Assembly (NCBI GenBank): GCA_002148405.1
Contig: MUGG01000129.1
Coordinates: forward strand, 1-55,346
Length of the DNA: 55,346 nucleotides
Direction: 5' to 3'
From: Alkalinema sp. CACIAM 70d
Lineage (GTDB): Bacteria > Cyanobacteriota > Cyanobacteriia > Leptolyngbyales > Leptolyngbyaceae
In this document: positions 28,123 through 36,613 of the stretch, in pieces
How the letters are laid out: every line of letters starts with the position of its first letter
How positions within the stretch are numbered: position 1 is the first letter of the stretch
Program-made: the position numbers and the translations under genes
Notes under the pieces: generated by a model
Seen by the model: the letters and a program-made list of their open reading frames with translations, nothing else
Databases searched by the model: none
Told to the model about the DNA's origin: nothing

Positions 28123-29568
28123 CTAGAGGTGTGCTTGAATCACCTCGCGATATTGACTCTTTTGTTTGACGCCCAGCATTTCTTCCACCTTATCTTTGTG
28201 CTTGAAGAACTGAATCGTCGGGGTTCCCACCACCCCCGCCGCTTCTGCTACTTCTGGATCCTCGGTGATATCAATTTCCACGTAGTGAATTTTTCCATCA
28301 AATTCCGTTACCAGTTTCCCCAGAATCGGTTTCAGCGTATGGCAGGGGCCACAAGTAGGGGAGGCATATTTCACCATGATCAGCCGATCGCTTTCGTGGT
28401 AAAGCTTGCGTAGGGCATAACCGCCAATGTGGTGGGTGATGTCGAGGCTGAAGTTAGCGGAAGTGGTGACCGTTGGCGTTGGGGCCGTCTTAGAACCGAT
28501 CTCCTCTGAGGCTGGGGCTCCAGCGGATTCTGCTTCGGAATCGGTAGCAGGGGCTTCTGTACTAGTTACCTCCGATTTGAATTCCTGGGCCAAGCCATGG
28601 TGGGACAACCAGCGTTCCGCTAAGAGTGCTGCCATACACCCCGTCCCAGCAGCGGTAATGGCTTGACGATATTCATGATCCTGCACATCCCCGGCGGCAA
28701 AGACCCCTTCAACACTCGTGGCGACGGAACCCGGTTGAGTCACGATGTAGCCCACCTCATCCAGATCCAACTGACCTTTAAACAGGCTGGTGTTGGGGTT
28801 ATGCCCGATCGCGTAGAACAGGCCCTTGGCAGCAATTTCGCTTTCTTCGCCAGTCTGGTTATTTTTCACCCGCACGCCGGTCATAAAGCCGTTTTCCCCA
28901 AACACATCGATCGCCGACGTGTTCCAGTGCACGGTAATTTTGTTATGGCTGAGCACCCGGTCTTGCATGGCTTTGCTGGCCCGCAGTTTATCCCCTCGGA
29001 TCAGCATGTGCACCTGACTGCCGTACTTGGTTAAGAACAGTGCTTCCTCCGCTGCCGTATCCCCACCACCGATGATTACCAAAGGCACATTCTGGAACAT
29101 CGGTACCGCTCCGTCACAAATGGCGCAGGCAGAAATGCCATGGTTCCAATACTGGCCTTCGCTGGGCAGTCCAAGCCGCTTGGCCGTTGCACCCGTCGCA
29201 ATAATGACACTATGAGCCTTGACGGTGCGATCGTCGGATTTGATGACAAACGGACGCTGACTCAGATCGACCTCCGTCACATCTTCGGTGATCAGTTCTG
29301 CCCCCCAGCGATCGGCTTGGGCTTTCATACCTGCCATCAACTGAGGCCCCGTAATGCCATTGGGAAAACCGGGGAAATTTTCAACTTCAGTCGTGGTCAT
29401 GAGTTGGCCACCGGGCAATCCTCCTGCTTGAAACCCTTCAAACACAAGTGGCTTCAAGTTGGCCCGCGCTGCATAAATCGCTGCTGTATAGCCTGCTGGC
29501 CCCGACCCAATAATGACGAGATTCTCAACTTGATTGTCAATTTGGTTTTCAACCGTGGGACTTGCCAT
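28123..29568 (-). CDS. ntrC: NADPH-dependent thioredoxin reductase-thioredoxin fusion (NTRC)
   Basis: Bifunctional redox enzyme that uses NADPH to reduce its own thioredoxin domain and then 2-Cys peroxiredoxins and other targets. Numbered from the ATG at 29568: FAD motif GSGPAG (21-26), redox CAIC (148-151), NADPH motif GGGDTAAEEA (167-176), second FAD motif around FAAGDV, then a linker, then thioredoxin with CGPC (406-409) and cis-Pro in GTPT. CGPC is found in NTRC and classical Trx alike. The linker between domains (about 325-385) is rich in E, A, S, T and P and seems longer than usual. The frame starts at 29589; MASPTVENQ matches the family N-terminus better. The gene is monocistronic. The symbol ntrC here means the Trx reductase, not the nitrogen regulator. 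Confidence 0.95.
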   Translation of the reverse strand: MASPTVENQIDNQVENLVIIGSGPAGYTAAIYAARANLKPLVFEGFQAGGLPGGQLMTTTEVENFPGFPNGITGPQLMAGMKAQADRWGAELITEDVTEVDLSQRPFVIKSDDRTVKAHSVIIATGATAKRLGLPSEGQYWNHGISACAICDGAVPMFQNVPLVIIGGGDTAAEEALFLTKYGSQVHMLIRGDKLRASKAMQDRVLSHNKITVHWNTSAIDVFGENGFMTGVRVKNNQTGEESEIAAKGLFYAIGHNPNTSLFKGQLDLDEVGYIVTQPGSVATSVEGVFAAGDVQDHEYRQAITAAGTGCMAALLAERWLSHHGLAQEFKSEVTSTEAPATDSEAESAGAPASEEIGSKTAPTPTVTTSANFSLDITHHIGGYALRKLYHESDRLIMVKYASPTCGPCHTLKPILGKLVTEFDGKIHYVEIDITEDPEVAEAAGVVGTPTIQFFKHKDKVEEMLGVKQKSQYREVIQAHL

Positions 29569-29589
29569 AGGGGAATAATACAAACTCAT

Positions 29590-29909
29590 AACGACTACGG
29601 ATAATATATCGCAAGATTTCTGCTTTTGGGAAGAGCAATCTGCATCGATTCACTTGAATTGAACCTAAACGGCAATCTGGTGTTGTTTATGTCCTATGAC
29701 AATTAGCAGTACATAGTAGGAAATTGGGTCAATTAGCCTTGACTCCAGTAATCACTCCAACGAAATTTCATCTTGAACAGTTCACTGTCAACTGTCATTT
29801 TGCTGAAAAATTCTCTGCAATGATCTGAGCTCTAAGAACCAAGGGCATACTAAACAAGTCATTTCTGAGAATGCTCACTCGATCTACCATCCCAGTAGGA
29901 ACGCCAACC
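29590..29909. other. Divergent intergenic region, NTRC / methyltransferase
   Basis: About 320 bases that should carry promoters for both divergent genes. I see no clear operator, repeat or small gene. AGGAACG about 10 nt before the ATG at 29910 is the likely ribosome site of the methyltransferase gene. Confidence 0.5.
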
Positions 29910-31241
29910 ATGACCCTCACCGCTAACAATAGTCTCAGCGAAGCTGATTTAGAAAAGCTGCGTCAGCACTTTAATCAAGCGCCTTATCCTCGTGTGCCCT
30001 TGGAGTCTATTCCTACTGAACCCTACGTTCTCTACACGCATAGTTTGATTACAGCAAACTACCGTCGCAGTCAAAAGGTAGTGAGTTCAGAAGGGAAGCT
30101 GATTTTGGATGCTGGTTGTGGAACAGGATATAAATCTTTTGCTTTGGCAAAAGCAAATCCTGGAGCCAAGGTAATTGGGGTTGATTTGTCTGAGGATTCC
30201 GTTGAGCTGGCAAAACAGCGACTCAATTTTCACAATGTTGCAGAGTCAGAGTTTTACGCAATGCCCTTGGAGCAATTGCCGGAGCTTGGATTGCAATTTG
30301 ACTATATCAATTGTGATGAGGTTTTGTATCTGATTCCTGATCCAATGGCGGGATTGGCAGCGCTCCGGAAGGTTCTTAAACCTGATGGGATCCTCAGAAT
30401 CAATTTCCATAGTGCACTGCAACGTCGCACCTATCTTCGTGCCCAAAACTTCTTTAACCTGTTGGGCCTGATGGAAGGGCCCCCCACCGAACAGGATATT
30501 GAGATCGTCCGCAGTACGATGAGATGTCTGAATGGAAATGTTCATCTTAAAAATTTTGGCTGGGGCCCAAACTTTGAAAAAGATGATGAGACAATTCTGG
30601 CCAACTACTTGTTAAAAGGAGACAAGGGTTGGACAATTCGAGAATTTTTTCAGGCTTTGCAAGACCATGACCTAGAGTTTATCAGTATGGTGAATTGGTG
30701 GCAGTGGAACTTGGTGAATTTATTCCAAGATGTGGACGAATTGCCGATCGAAATTGCCATGGGAATTGCTGATAAATCTGTGGAAGAGCAACTTCATTTG
30801 TTTGAATTACTGCATCCAGTCCATCGGCTACTAGATTTGTATTGTGGTGTATCAGGGACTCAACCTGAGTTTGTTTCCCCGAGTGAATGGAGTGATACAC
30901 AATGGATGCAAGCAACCCTCTCCTTGCACCCAGTTCTCAATACTAATGCTTTTCGCGAAAATCTCGTGGATTGCATCCAAAGCATGAGATCATTTCCCAT
31001 CCGAGATCATCTCCCCATTAACGATCAACCTATCATGATTGATAGTTTAATGGCGACTTGCTTACTTCCCCTAGTCGCAGGATCTACATCAATGGAACAA
31101 GTGATCCAGTACTGGTTAAAAATTCGACCTGTTAATCCAGTTACAGGATCCGCTACAAGTCAGCAAGAATCACTGGAACTTGTGAAGCAGCTTTTCTGCC
31201 ATTTAGAGACATTGGGCTATGTCTTAACTGAACAGCCGTAA
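29910..31241 (+). CDS. Class I SAM-dependent methyltransferase with C-terminal extension
   Basis: 443 residues from the ATG at 29910 (frame open to 29871; the later ATG has AGGAA upstream). The first half is a Rossmann methyltransferase: motif I LDAGCGTGYKSFALAKANPG, motif II VIGVDLS, and a post-motif INCDEVLYLIPDP. The preceding HFNQAPYPRVPLESIP resembles N-terminal sequences of cyanobacterial methyltransferases found beside TPR genes. The C-terminal ~230 residues are helical and not recognised; a WWQWNLVNLF segment is notable. The target could be a protein, sugar or lipid. It lies just upstream of the pilin gene and the OGT-like glycosyltransferase, so a role in surface modification is inferred. 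Confidence 0.8.
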   Translation: MTLTANNSLSEADLEKLRQHFNQAPYPRVPLESIPTEPYVLYTHSLITANYRRSQKVVSSEGKLILDAGCGTGYKSFALAKANPGAKVIGVDLSEDSVELAKQRLNFHNVAESEFYAMPLEQLPELGLQFDYINCDEVLYLIPDPMAGLAALRKVLKPDGILRINFHSALQRRTYLRAQNFFNLLGLMEGPPTEQDIEIVRSTMRCLNGNVHLKNFGWGPNFEKDDETILANYLLKGDKGWTIREFFQALQDHDLEFISMVNWWQWNLVNLFQDVDELPIEIAMGIADKSVEEQLHLFELLHPVHRLLDLYCGVSGTQPEFVSPSEWSDTQWMQATLSLHPVLNTNAFRENLVDCIQSMRSFPIRDHLPINDQPIMIDSLMATCLLPLVAGSTSMEQVIQYWLKIRPVNPVTGSATSQQESLELVKQLFCHLETLGYVLTEQP

Positions 31242-31479
31242 AACTCAGCTGTAAACCTACAAGGTGAGTCCCTATCCAGAGCTACTGTGAGCTAGTTGTG
31301 TCTGCTAGATCGCATCTGTAAATCAGGCTTGAGTGTACTCTCCATTGCTGATTTCTCAATCAAGCAGATAAAAGAAAATTTTTTTGACCGCTTGTGATCG
31401 GAAATGGGAGTCGGTTGGGTAAGTTAAATTCAGGAGATTTGAAGTCCAACAAATCCTGCACCTTAAGGAGAAACTTTCA

Positions 31480-32043
31480 ATGAAGACCGAACTGAAGGCT
31501 AAACTGCTGCAACACTTGGCTGGTAAAAAGCGTGAAGGTGGTTTCACCCTGATCGAACTGCTGGTTGTAATCATCATCATTGGTATTCTGGCTGCTATTG
31601 CTCTGCCTTCCTTCCTGAACCAAGCAAACAAAGCAAAACAGTCTGAAGCTAAGCAGTATGTGGGTTCTATGAACCGTGCTCAACAAGCTTACTACTTGGA
31701 AAAGTCCAACAACTTTGCTCCCCAAGCTGCTTTTGCTGACCTAGGCTTAGGGATTGCGACTCAAACGGTTAACTACAAATACGTGATTGCGGTTGATGGT
31801 ACCGGTCAGTCTGCTGTAACCAACCAAGCTCAATTGGTGAATACAGCTGCTCCTCTGAAGGCTTACATCGGTGGCGTTTCCGTTGGTACTCAAACGGGTA
31901 CGGGTGAAGCAACCACATTGGCAACCCTCTGCGAAGCTCAGAAAGCTGGTGTGAACAGTGGTGATCCCGGTACTGCAACCGCAGGCTTTAGTACCACTGC
32001 TGCTCCGACATGTCCTGGTGCTTCCTACAGCCCTATCCGATAA
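31480..32043 (+). CDS. pilA: Type IV major-pilin-like protein (PilA)
   Basis: 187-residue prepilin. A basic leader of 21 residues ends GKKREGG, followed by the processing site G21/F22 and FTLIELLVVIIIIGILAAIA; Glu is at mature position 5 as needed for assembly. The body has a C-terminal pair of Cys (LCEAQ ... TCPGAS) likely forming the D-loop disulfide, and a Thr/Ser/Ala/Gly-rich region that could be O-glycosylated. PilD would cleave and methylate the N-terminal Phe. AAGGAG lies about 11 nt before the ATG, a strong ribosome site, and a terminator follows, so it looks like a highly expressed single gene. It is framed by methyltransferase and OGT-like genes. Confidence 0.92.
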   Translation: MKTELKAKLLQHLAGKKREGGFTLIELLVVIIIIGILAAIALPSFLNQANKAKQSEAKQYVGSMNRAQQAYYLEKSNNFAPQAAFADLGLGIATQTVNYKYVIAVDGTGQSAVTNQAQLVNTAAPLKAYIGGVSVGTQTGTGEATTLATLCEAQKAGVNSGDPGTATAGFSTTAAPTCPGASYSPIR

Positions 32044-32109
32044 ATTTTCTTGGATAGCTTGCCTAGATTTTGCTGTCATCATCAGGCAAGTGTTGACTAT
32101 CTTGTAATA

Positions 32110-32143
32110 AGTGGGCAGAATTAACTGCTCACTTTGTTTTTTT
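32110..32143 (+). terminator. Intrinsic terminator of pilA
   Basis: AGTGGGCAG (32110-32118) pairs with CTGCTCACT (32125-32133) with one G-U pair and a 6-nt loop, followed by TTG and seven T. It lies 67 nt after the stop codon. Confidence 0.85.
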
Positions 32144-32257
32144 AAGGTTATTTTTATAGAGTTAGTTGATAAGTATCGTGAGCCAGCAGTGGATATAGCT
32201 GCATGTGGCAACGAGTTATACTGCAATTATAATTTTGTTGAGATTATTCAATATCTA

Positions 32258-32426
32258 ATACCAAATCAACTTGTGATTGCAACATATAACAATCCCCCTA
32301 AATCCCCGCGCTACGCGCCGCTGCGCTAGAAATAAGGGGGACTTTGAAAGGATTTGGCTGAATTCCCCCCTTAATAAGGGGGCTAGGGGGGAGCGAATCT
32401 GTAGCAGTGATAAATCAATTTGGTAT
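32258..32426. mobile_element. MITE-like inverted-repeat element (candidate)
   Basis: A 169-bp segment bounded by ATACCAAAT (32258-32266) and its exact inverse ATTTGGTAT (32418-32426); allowing mismatches the terminal repeats extend to about 24 bp (17 matches). Inside are C-runs and G-runs that pair (CCCCCTTAATAAGGGGG, and AATCCCCCTAAATCCCC with later GGGG tracts) and a GCGCTACGCGC hairpin. There is no coding frame. No clear target-site duplication could be defined; TA or AA at the borders is ambiguous. Confidence 0.6.
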
Positions 32427-32496
32427 AAGTAGCCAGATTAGATAAAGATCTTGCTGTTGGCGATCGCATTGACTTACATCGTATTTGAAATCAGTT

Positions 32497-34728
32497 ATGG
32501 AAATGTTTTCTCAGCAGATTGAACAAGGCCAAGCTGCGCTTCAGTTGCAGGAGTACGATCGCGCCATTCAGAGTTTTCAAGCAGCGATCGAACTTGATCC
32601 TCAGCAACCGTTTGCTTATTGGTACTTAGGCATTGCGTTTTTGTTGAATGGGCAGGAAGAAGAAGGTCAATTCACTTGGTTAGCCGTATTGTCTGAAGTT
32701 GAAGACAATCCTGAAATTGTTCTAGATGAATTGCTTCTTTTGTTAGACAATCAAGCAAACCTTTGTGAACAACAAGGGGCCATACAAAATGCTTGGTTAC
32801 TTAGAAGGCATGGGTATGAACTGTGTCCGACTACATTAGAGAATCTCCTGCGTCTGATACAACTATCTCTCACGCCAGATCAATCCAAAGCCATTGATTT
32901 TGAAGAACTTGAAGGTTGGCTAAATGCCTCCCAAGAACAACTCCAAGCCTTACCACCCAATACCGTTGATGCAGAATTGCTGCTTTCGACCTTGCAATCT
33001 TTACTGGCCTACGCGCCAGAAATCCCCCAACTACCATCCTGGATCGTAGCTGTTGCTCCCCAGATTGCCAATCCATTGTTGTTAATGGCTTGCATTTTAC
33101 CCAAGGCGGTGAATTGGGCCTACGGATTTCGGCAACCTAAGGTGGCAGCCAGTTTAATCCAAGCCTATTTAACGATCGATCCTCAGAATTTAGAAATGCT
33201 GGGACACTTGGCTAGCTTTTATCAGGATGCAACAGAATACGATCAGGGCATTCAAATCGCACAGGAACGGTTAGCTCTCTCCACTACCCTACCGGATGTG
33301 ATCTACTCTAGCCACTTGTTATTGCGCGGTTTGCTGAGTGCAGGGGGGTACTGGGATACCGCTTGTGCCACCATGCAGCAGCATCGAGAATGGCTCTCTT
33401 CCATAAAACCGGACTTGGTTTTAGGATTGCATTCTGCTCACACATTACGGTTGATGACGGCGAGCTATTATTTGCCCTATTTTTCGGATACTGCGGAGAA
33501 CCGTCGCTTACAAAACCAAGTTGTCCAGGCTTGTCAAGACAATATTCAACATTATAGTCAAGCCGCCGTTCAACGTTACCAGCAGCGGCACCGCCAAAAA
33601 CAAGCTTCCCATGCTAGCCCTGCTAAACTTCGCATTGGGTATATTTCCCACTGTTTAGTCAAACACTCTGTAGGCTGGTTGGCTCGCTGGTTAATTCAAC
33701 ACCACGATCGCGATCGGTTGACATTGTATGGCTATCTCATGCATCATCGCCCCCAGGATGCATTGCAGGATTGGTATATCAATCAGTTTGAGAAAACATA
33801 CTTTCTCGATCGAGACTTTGCCGATGATACTACAGCAATGGCAGAGCAAATTTATCAAGATGAAATTGATATTTTGATTGATTTGGATAGTATTACCTTG
33901 GATGTAACCTGCGAAATCTTAGCCATGAAGCCTGCACCCATTCAAGTAAGCTGGTTGGGTTGGGATGCGATCGGGATGTCTGCGATCGACTACTTTATTG
34001 TCGATCCCTATGTTCTTCCGGAACAGGCACAAAGCTATTACACTGAAAAACTCTGGCGTTTACCCGAAACCTATATTGCAGTAGATGGGTTTGAAGTGGG
34101 TGTGCCAACGCTGCGGCGATCGGATTTAGCACTTCCAGAGGATGCAGTGGTTTATCTCACTGCACAACGGGGATATAAACGCCATCGTGAGACAGCTAAA
34201 CTGCAAATGCAAGTGATTCATGCTGTTCCTAATAGTTATCTCCTGATTAAGGGCTTTGCAGATAATCAATCAATCCAGCAGTTTTTCTATGAAATTGCAG
34301 ATGAAGTAGGAGTTCCCCGTGATCGACTACGTTTTCTTTCTGGTACACCTTCAGAAGCAGTTCACCGAGCTAACTTACGGATTGCAGATGTGGTATTAGA
34401 TACCTATCCCTATAATGGTGCGACGACAACTTTAGAAACGCTATGGATGGAAGTCCCGATCGTGACTTGGGTAGGTAAACAATTTGCTGCCCGCAATAGC
34501 TACACCATGATGATGAATGCAGGCATTACCGAGGGAATTGCTTGGAGTGCTGAGGAATATGTGGAATGGGGAATCAAGTTAGGAACTGATTTAGATCTGA
34601 GAAAGCAGGTTGTTTGGAAATTGCATCAATCTAAACAATTCTCTCCCCTGTGGAATGGTAAACAGTTTACCCAGGAAATAGAAAAAGCCTTGATTTCTAT
34701 GTGGAAGCAGTTTACAAGTCAAACCTAA
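32497..34728 (+). CDS. TPR protein with SPINDLY/OGT-like (GT41) glycosyltransferase domain
   Basis: 743 residues. N-terminal TPR units (EQGQAALQLQEYDRAIQSFQ) and a helical mid-region lead to a C-terminal GT41-type catalytic half: LRIGYISHCLVKHSVGWLAR, then PIQVSWLGWDAIGMSAIDYFIVD (the PxQVxWLGxxxTxG-like O-GlcNAc transferase block), LRFLSGTPSEAVHRANLRIADVVLDTYPYNGATTTLETLWMEVP-like donor-binding sequence. Family members move GlcNAc, fucose or other sugars to Ser/Thr of proteins. The ATG at 32497 is used; the frame starts at TTG 32485. Lying directly after pilA it is a candidate pilin or surface-protein glycosyltransferase (inference). Such TPR-GT41 proteins are common next to FkbM methyltransferases, as here. 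Confidence 0.88.
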   Translation: MEMFSQQIEQGQAALQLQEYDRAIQSFQAAIELDPQQPFAYWYLGIAFLLNGQEEEGQFTWLAVLSEVEDNPEIVLDELLLLLDNQANLCEQQGAIQNAWLLRRHGYELCPTTLENLLRLIQLSLTPDQSKAIDFEELEGWLNASQEQLQALPPNTVDAELLLSTLQSLLAYAPEIPQLPSWIVAVAPQIANPLLLMACILPKAVNWAYGFRQPKVAASLIQAYLTIDPQNLEMLGHLASFYQDATEYDQGIQIAQERLALSTTLPDVIYSSHLLLRGLLSAGGYWDTACATMQQHREWLSSIKPDLVLGLHSAHTLRLMTASYYLPYFSDTAENRRLQNQVVQACQDNIQHYSQAAVQRYQQRHRQKQASHASPAKLRIGYISHCLVKHSVGWLARWLIQHHDRDRLTLYGYLMHHRPQDALQDWYINQFEKTYFLDRDFADDTTAMAEQIYQDEIDILIDLDSITLDVTCEILAMKPAPIQVSWLGWDAIGMSAIDYFIVDPYVLPEQAQSYYTEKLWRLPETYIAVDGFEVGVPTLRRSDLALPEDAVVYLTAQRGYKRHRETAKLQMQVIHAVPNSYLLIKGFADNQSIQQFFYEIADEVGVPRDRLRFLSGTPSEAVHRANLRIADVVLDTYPYNGATTTLETLWMEVPIVTWVGKQFAARNSYTMMMNAGITEGIAWSAEEYVEWGIKLGTDLDLRKQVVWKLHQSKQFSPLWNGKQFTQEIEKALISMWKQFTSQT

Positions 34729-34751
34729 AACAGATAGAAGCTCTTCAAAAT

Positions 34752-34782
34752 AGGGCTAGCATGTTTTCTACACACTAGCCCT
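34752..34782. terminator. Hairpin between convergent genes
   Basis: A perfect 8-bp stem AGGGCTAG / CTAGCCCT with a 15-nt loop sits between the convergent glycosyltransferase and methyltransferase genes. On the minus strand it is followed by ATTTTG, on the plus strand by no T-run, so it may end mainly minus-strand transcription. Confidence 0.5.
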
Positions 34783-34812
34783 CAGGTTACTGGGGACTCC
34801 TTCTGATTTCGA

Positions 34813-35460
34813 CTAGCGAGTTTGCTGCATTGGAATGTTCTCGACCAGTAGCGGATTATTTAGGGGATTATGCGATGCAATGAACCCTGCTCGAATCCAC
34901 TGCTGATGGGAATAGTCTAACGTCCAATCGATCGGAAATTCCTCATGACTGGGTTGGGTTGTAGGTAAGTAAACAAAAGGAAAATGTTGCTTGAGTTGTT
35001 GATAAATCCACGATCGGGTAGGCCGACAGCCCAAGCCATGAATGCTTTGAGTTTTGCTAGCTACCAGTTCTTCGCAGGGATTCAGTTGCGCATCCGTGCC
35101 TGTTGAAACCGCCGTTTCCAGTAGCAATAAATTACCGCAATGTTTGGCCATAAAGTTCAGGGCAGTGACAGGATCTTGTAAGTGATACAACAATCCATAG
35201 CAATACACGACATCGAAGGTACGATCGAACTCTAAATCGGGATAATCGCAATCCAAAAGATAGGATTGTAATTGGGGGAAGCGTTGTTTCAGAATTTCAA
35301 AGTTATCAGCCCGACCTTCAGTCGTCACCACATCGCAACCCCGGTCAAGAAAGAAATGGGTGTGATCACCAATGCCAGCACCGACTTCCAGCACTGATCG
35401 ACCTTGCAAAGGGAGTCCCAAGCTTGCCAAATGTTCTAATCGTCGTTGGTTATGGCGCAA
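34813..35460 (-). CDS. Class I SAM methyltransferase, possibly 5'-disrupted
   Basis: 215 residues: motif I VLEVGAGIGDHTHFFLDRGC, acidic motif II TTEGR, and DVVYCYGLLYHLQDP. The enzyme core is complete. The start is doubtful: the open frame begins only at TTG 35460 (RHNQRRLEHL), and an in-frame TAA lies five codons upstream. In the relatives I recall, residues like YLRHNQRR are preceded by more protein. A different frame upstream does have an ATG near 35509, which hints at a small frameshift at 35470-35500. It follows the FkbM gene by under 60 nt on the same strand, so the two are probably co-transcribed. Substrate unknown. Confidence 0.7.
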   Translation of the reverse strand: MRHNQRRLEHLASLGLPLQGRSVLEVGAGIGDHTHFFLDRGCDVVTTEGRADNFEILKQRFPQLQSYLLDCDYPDLEFDRTFDVVYCYGLLYHLQDPVTALNFMAKHCGNLLLLETAVSTGTDAQLNPCEELVASKTQSIHGLGCRPTRSWIYQQLKQHFPFVYLPTTQPSHEEFPIDWTLDYSHQQWIRAGFIASHNPLNNPLLVENIPMQQTR

Positions 35461-35517
35461 ATAATGGTCAGTTTAAAAGAACTGGATTGGAGAGGCATGG
35501 AGAGTGGCATTTAAAGC

Positions 35518-36522
35518 TTAGATCAAATTATTCACAATAGAAACGGGGAGCGGTTGACGAAGATAGGGCTGAATCTTCTGAACTACGGGCAAGTTTTCTA
35601 AGCCTTGTTTCAATAGATCTGGTACTTGAGCCAAACTTTGCACGATCGCGTCGGCTAAGTTATAGGCTAGAGCTTGCTGCCCAAAGGTAAGCGTTAAATG
35701 TTCAAGTAACTCTAGGGCATAATCGGTAAATTCCAGCGCATCCGCAATGCAGGCGAGCTTGAAAATCGCATCTGGAGTTTTGAAAGTATCTGGGGTGCTT
35801 GCTTGCAAAGGATCGCGTAAATAAATGGCATCCGACCACAACAATTGCCCCGGACGATTCGTAGAATGCAATGGTGAACGCTGTTCACGACATAGTGGAG
35901 ATAAGTCAAACAATGTAAATCCCTGCTGCCGCAGAAAGGTATCGGTTTCAGCAAACAGGGGTTCACCTCGATAAATCGGCGAGAATTCTACTTCCGTTTG
36001 GATGGCAAAGACCGATCGTTGAAGTAATGCTTGTGCCCCTTGGAGGACTTGGAGATTTGCACCTTGGACATCCACTTGCAGGAAATCCACATCTTCGATC
36101 GCCTCATCCTGGCAAAATTGATCCAGTGTCGTGGTTTCAATTTCCACTGTAGAGGCAAGGCCCACTAAGTCTGGAAAGCGCGGAAATCGATGAATAAACT
36201 CCTCATTGGGAGGATAAAGTGAACTACACATGGGATTTTTAGTAATGTGTAGTGTTGCCTTCCCGACTTCCTTTGCAATCGCGATCGGAATATGAAATTC
36301 ATTCCAATCATGGCCTTGAGCTTCAAATTCCGCATTAGCCGCTTCACAAGCTTCCGGGTCGGCATCAAAACCAATAATCGTTAAATTTGGTGCAAACACT
36401 CCCCAGTTTTGGCTGCCATAATCATCAGCAGTGGTAATTTTGCGAGACCCCACATTAACCAACATCATGGAGATTTCATCTAGATAACCAAGTTGTTTGA
36501 GGATAGGTAAGAAAAAAGCCAT
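35518..36522 (-). CDS. FkbM family methyltransferase
   Basis: 334 residues. The FkbM-type O-methyltransferase core is seen as LVNVGSRKITTADDYGSQNW (motif I, variant), IIGFDADPEACEAANAEF, then METTTLDQF-like IETTTLDQFCQDEAIEDVDFLQVDVQGANLQVLQGAQALL, the signature TLDxF...DFLKxDxQGxE pattern with G-A in place of the usual G-E. The last ~100 residues are helical and TPR-like. The ATG at 36522 starts MAFFLP. Family members O-methylate sugars in glycans and natural products. It is between a second methyltransferase and a TPR-FkbM protein, all on the minus strand. Confidence 0.88.
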   Translation of the reverse strand: MAFFLPILKQLGYLDEISMMLVNVGSRKITTADDYGSQNWGVFAPNLTIIGFDADPEACEAANAEFEAQGHDWNEFHIPIAIAKEVGKATLHITKNPMCSSLYPPNEEFIHRFPRFPDLVGLASTVEIETTTLDQFCQDEAIEDVDFLQVDVQGANLQVLQGAQALLQRSVFAIQTEVEFSPIYRGEPLFAETDTFLRQQGFTLFDLSPLCREQRSPLHSTNRPGQLLWSDAIYLRDPLQASTPDTFKTPDAIFKLACIADALEFTDYALELLEHLTLTFGQQALAYNLADAIVQSLAQVPDLLKQGLENLPVVQKIQPYLRQPLPVSIVNNLI

Positions 36523-36613
36523 AGGAATTACAATAGAACTTGTACAAATTAATGGTCTAATGATTACGATCGAGTAGGCTAGTTGACAAGTCGATTAACT
36601 GATTACGGAAAAA

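Larger units (their letters stand above)
32044..32496. other. Intergenic region after the pilin gene
   Basis: About 450 bases. It contains the pilin terminator and a 169-bp inverted-repeat element (separate entries). No coding frame is credible. Confidence 0.65.
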
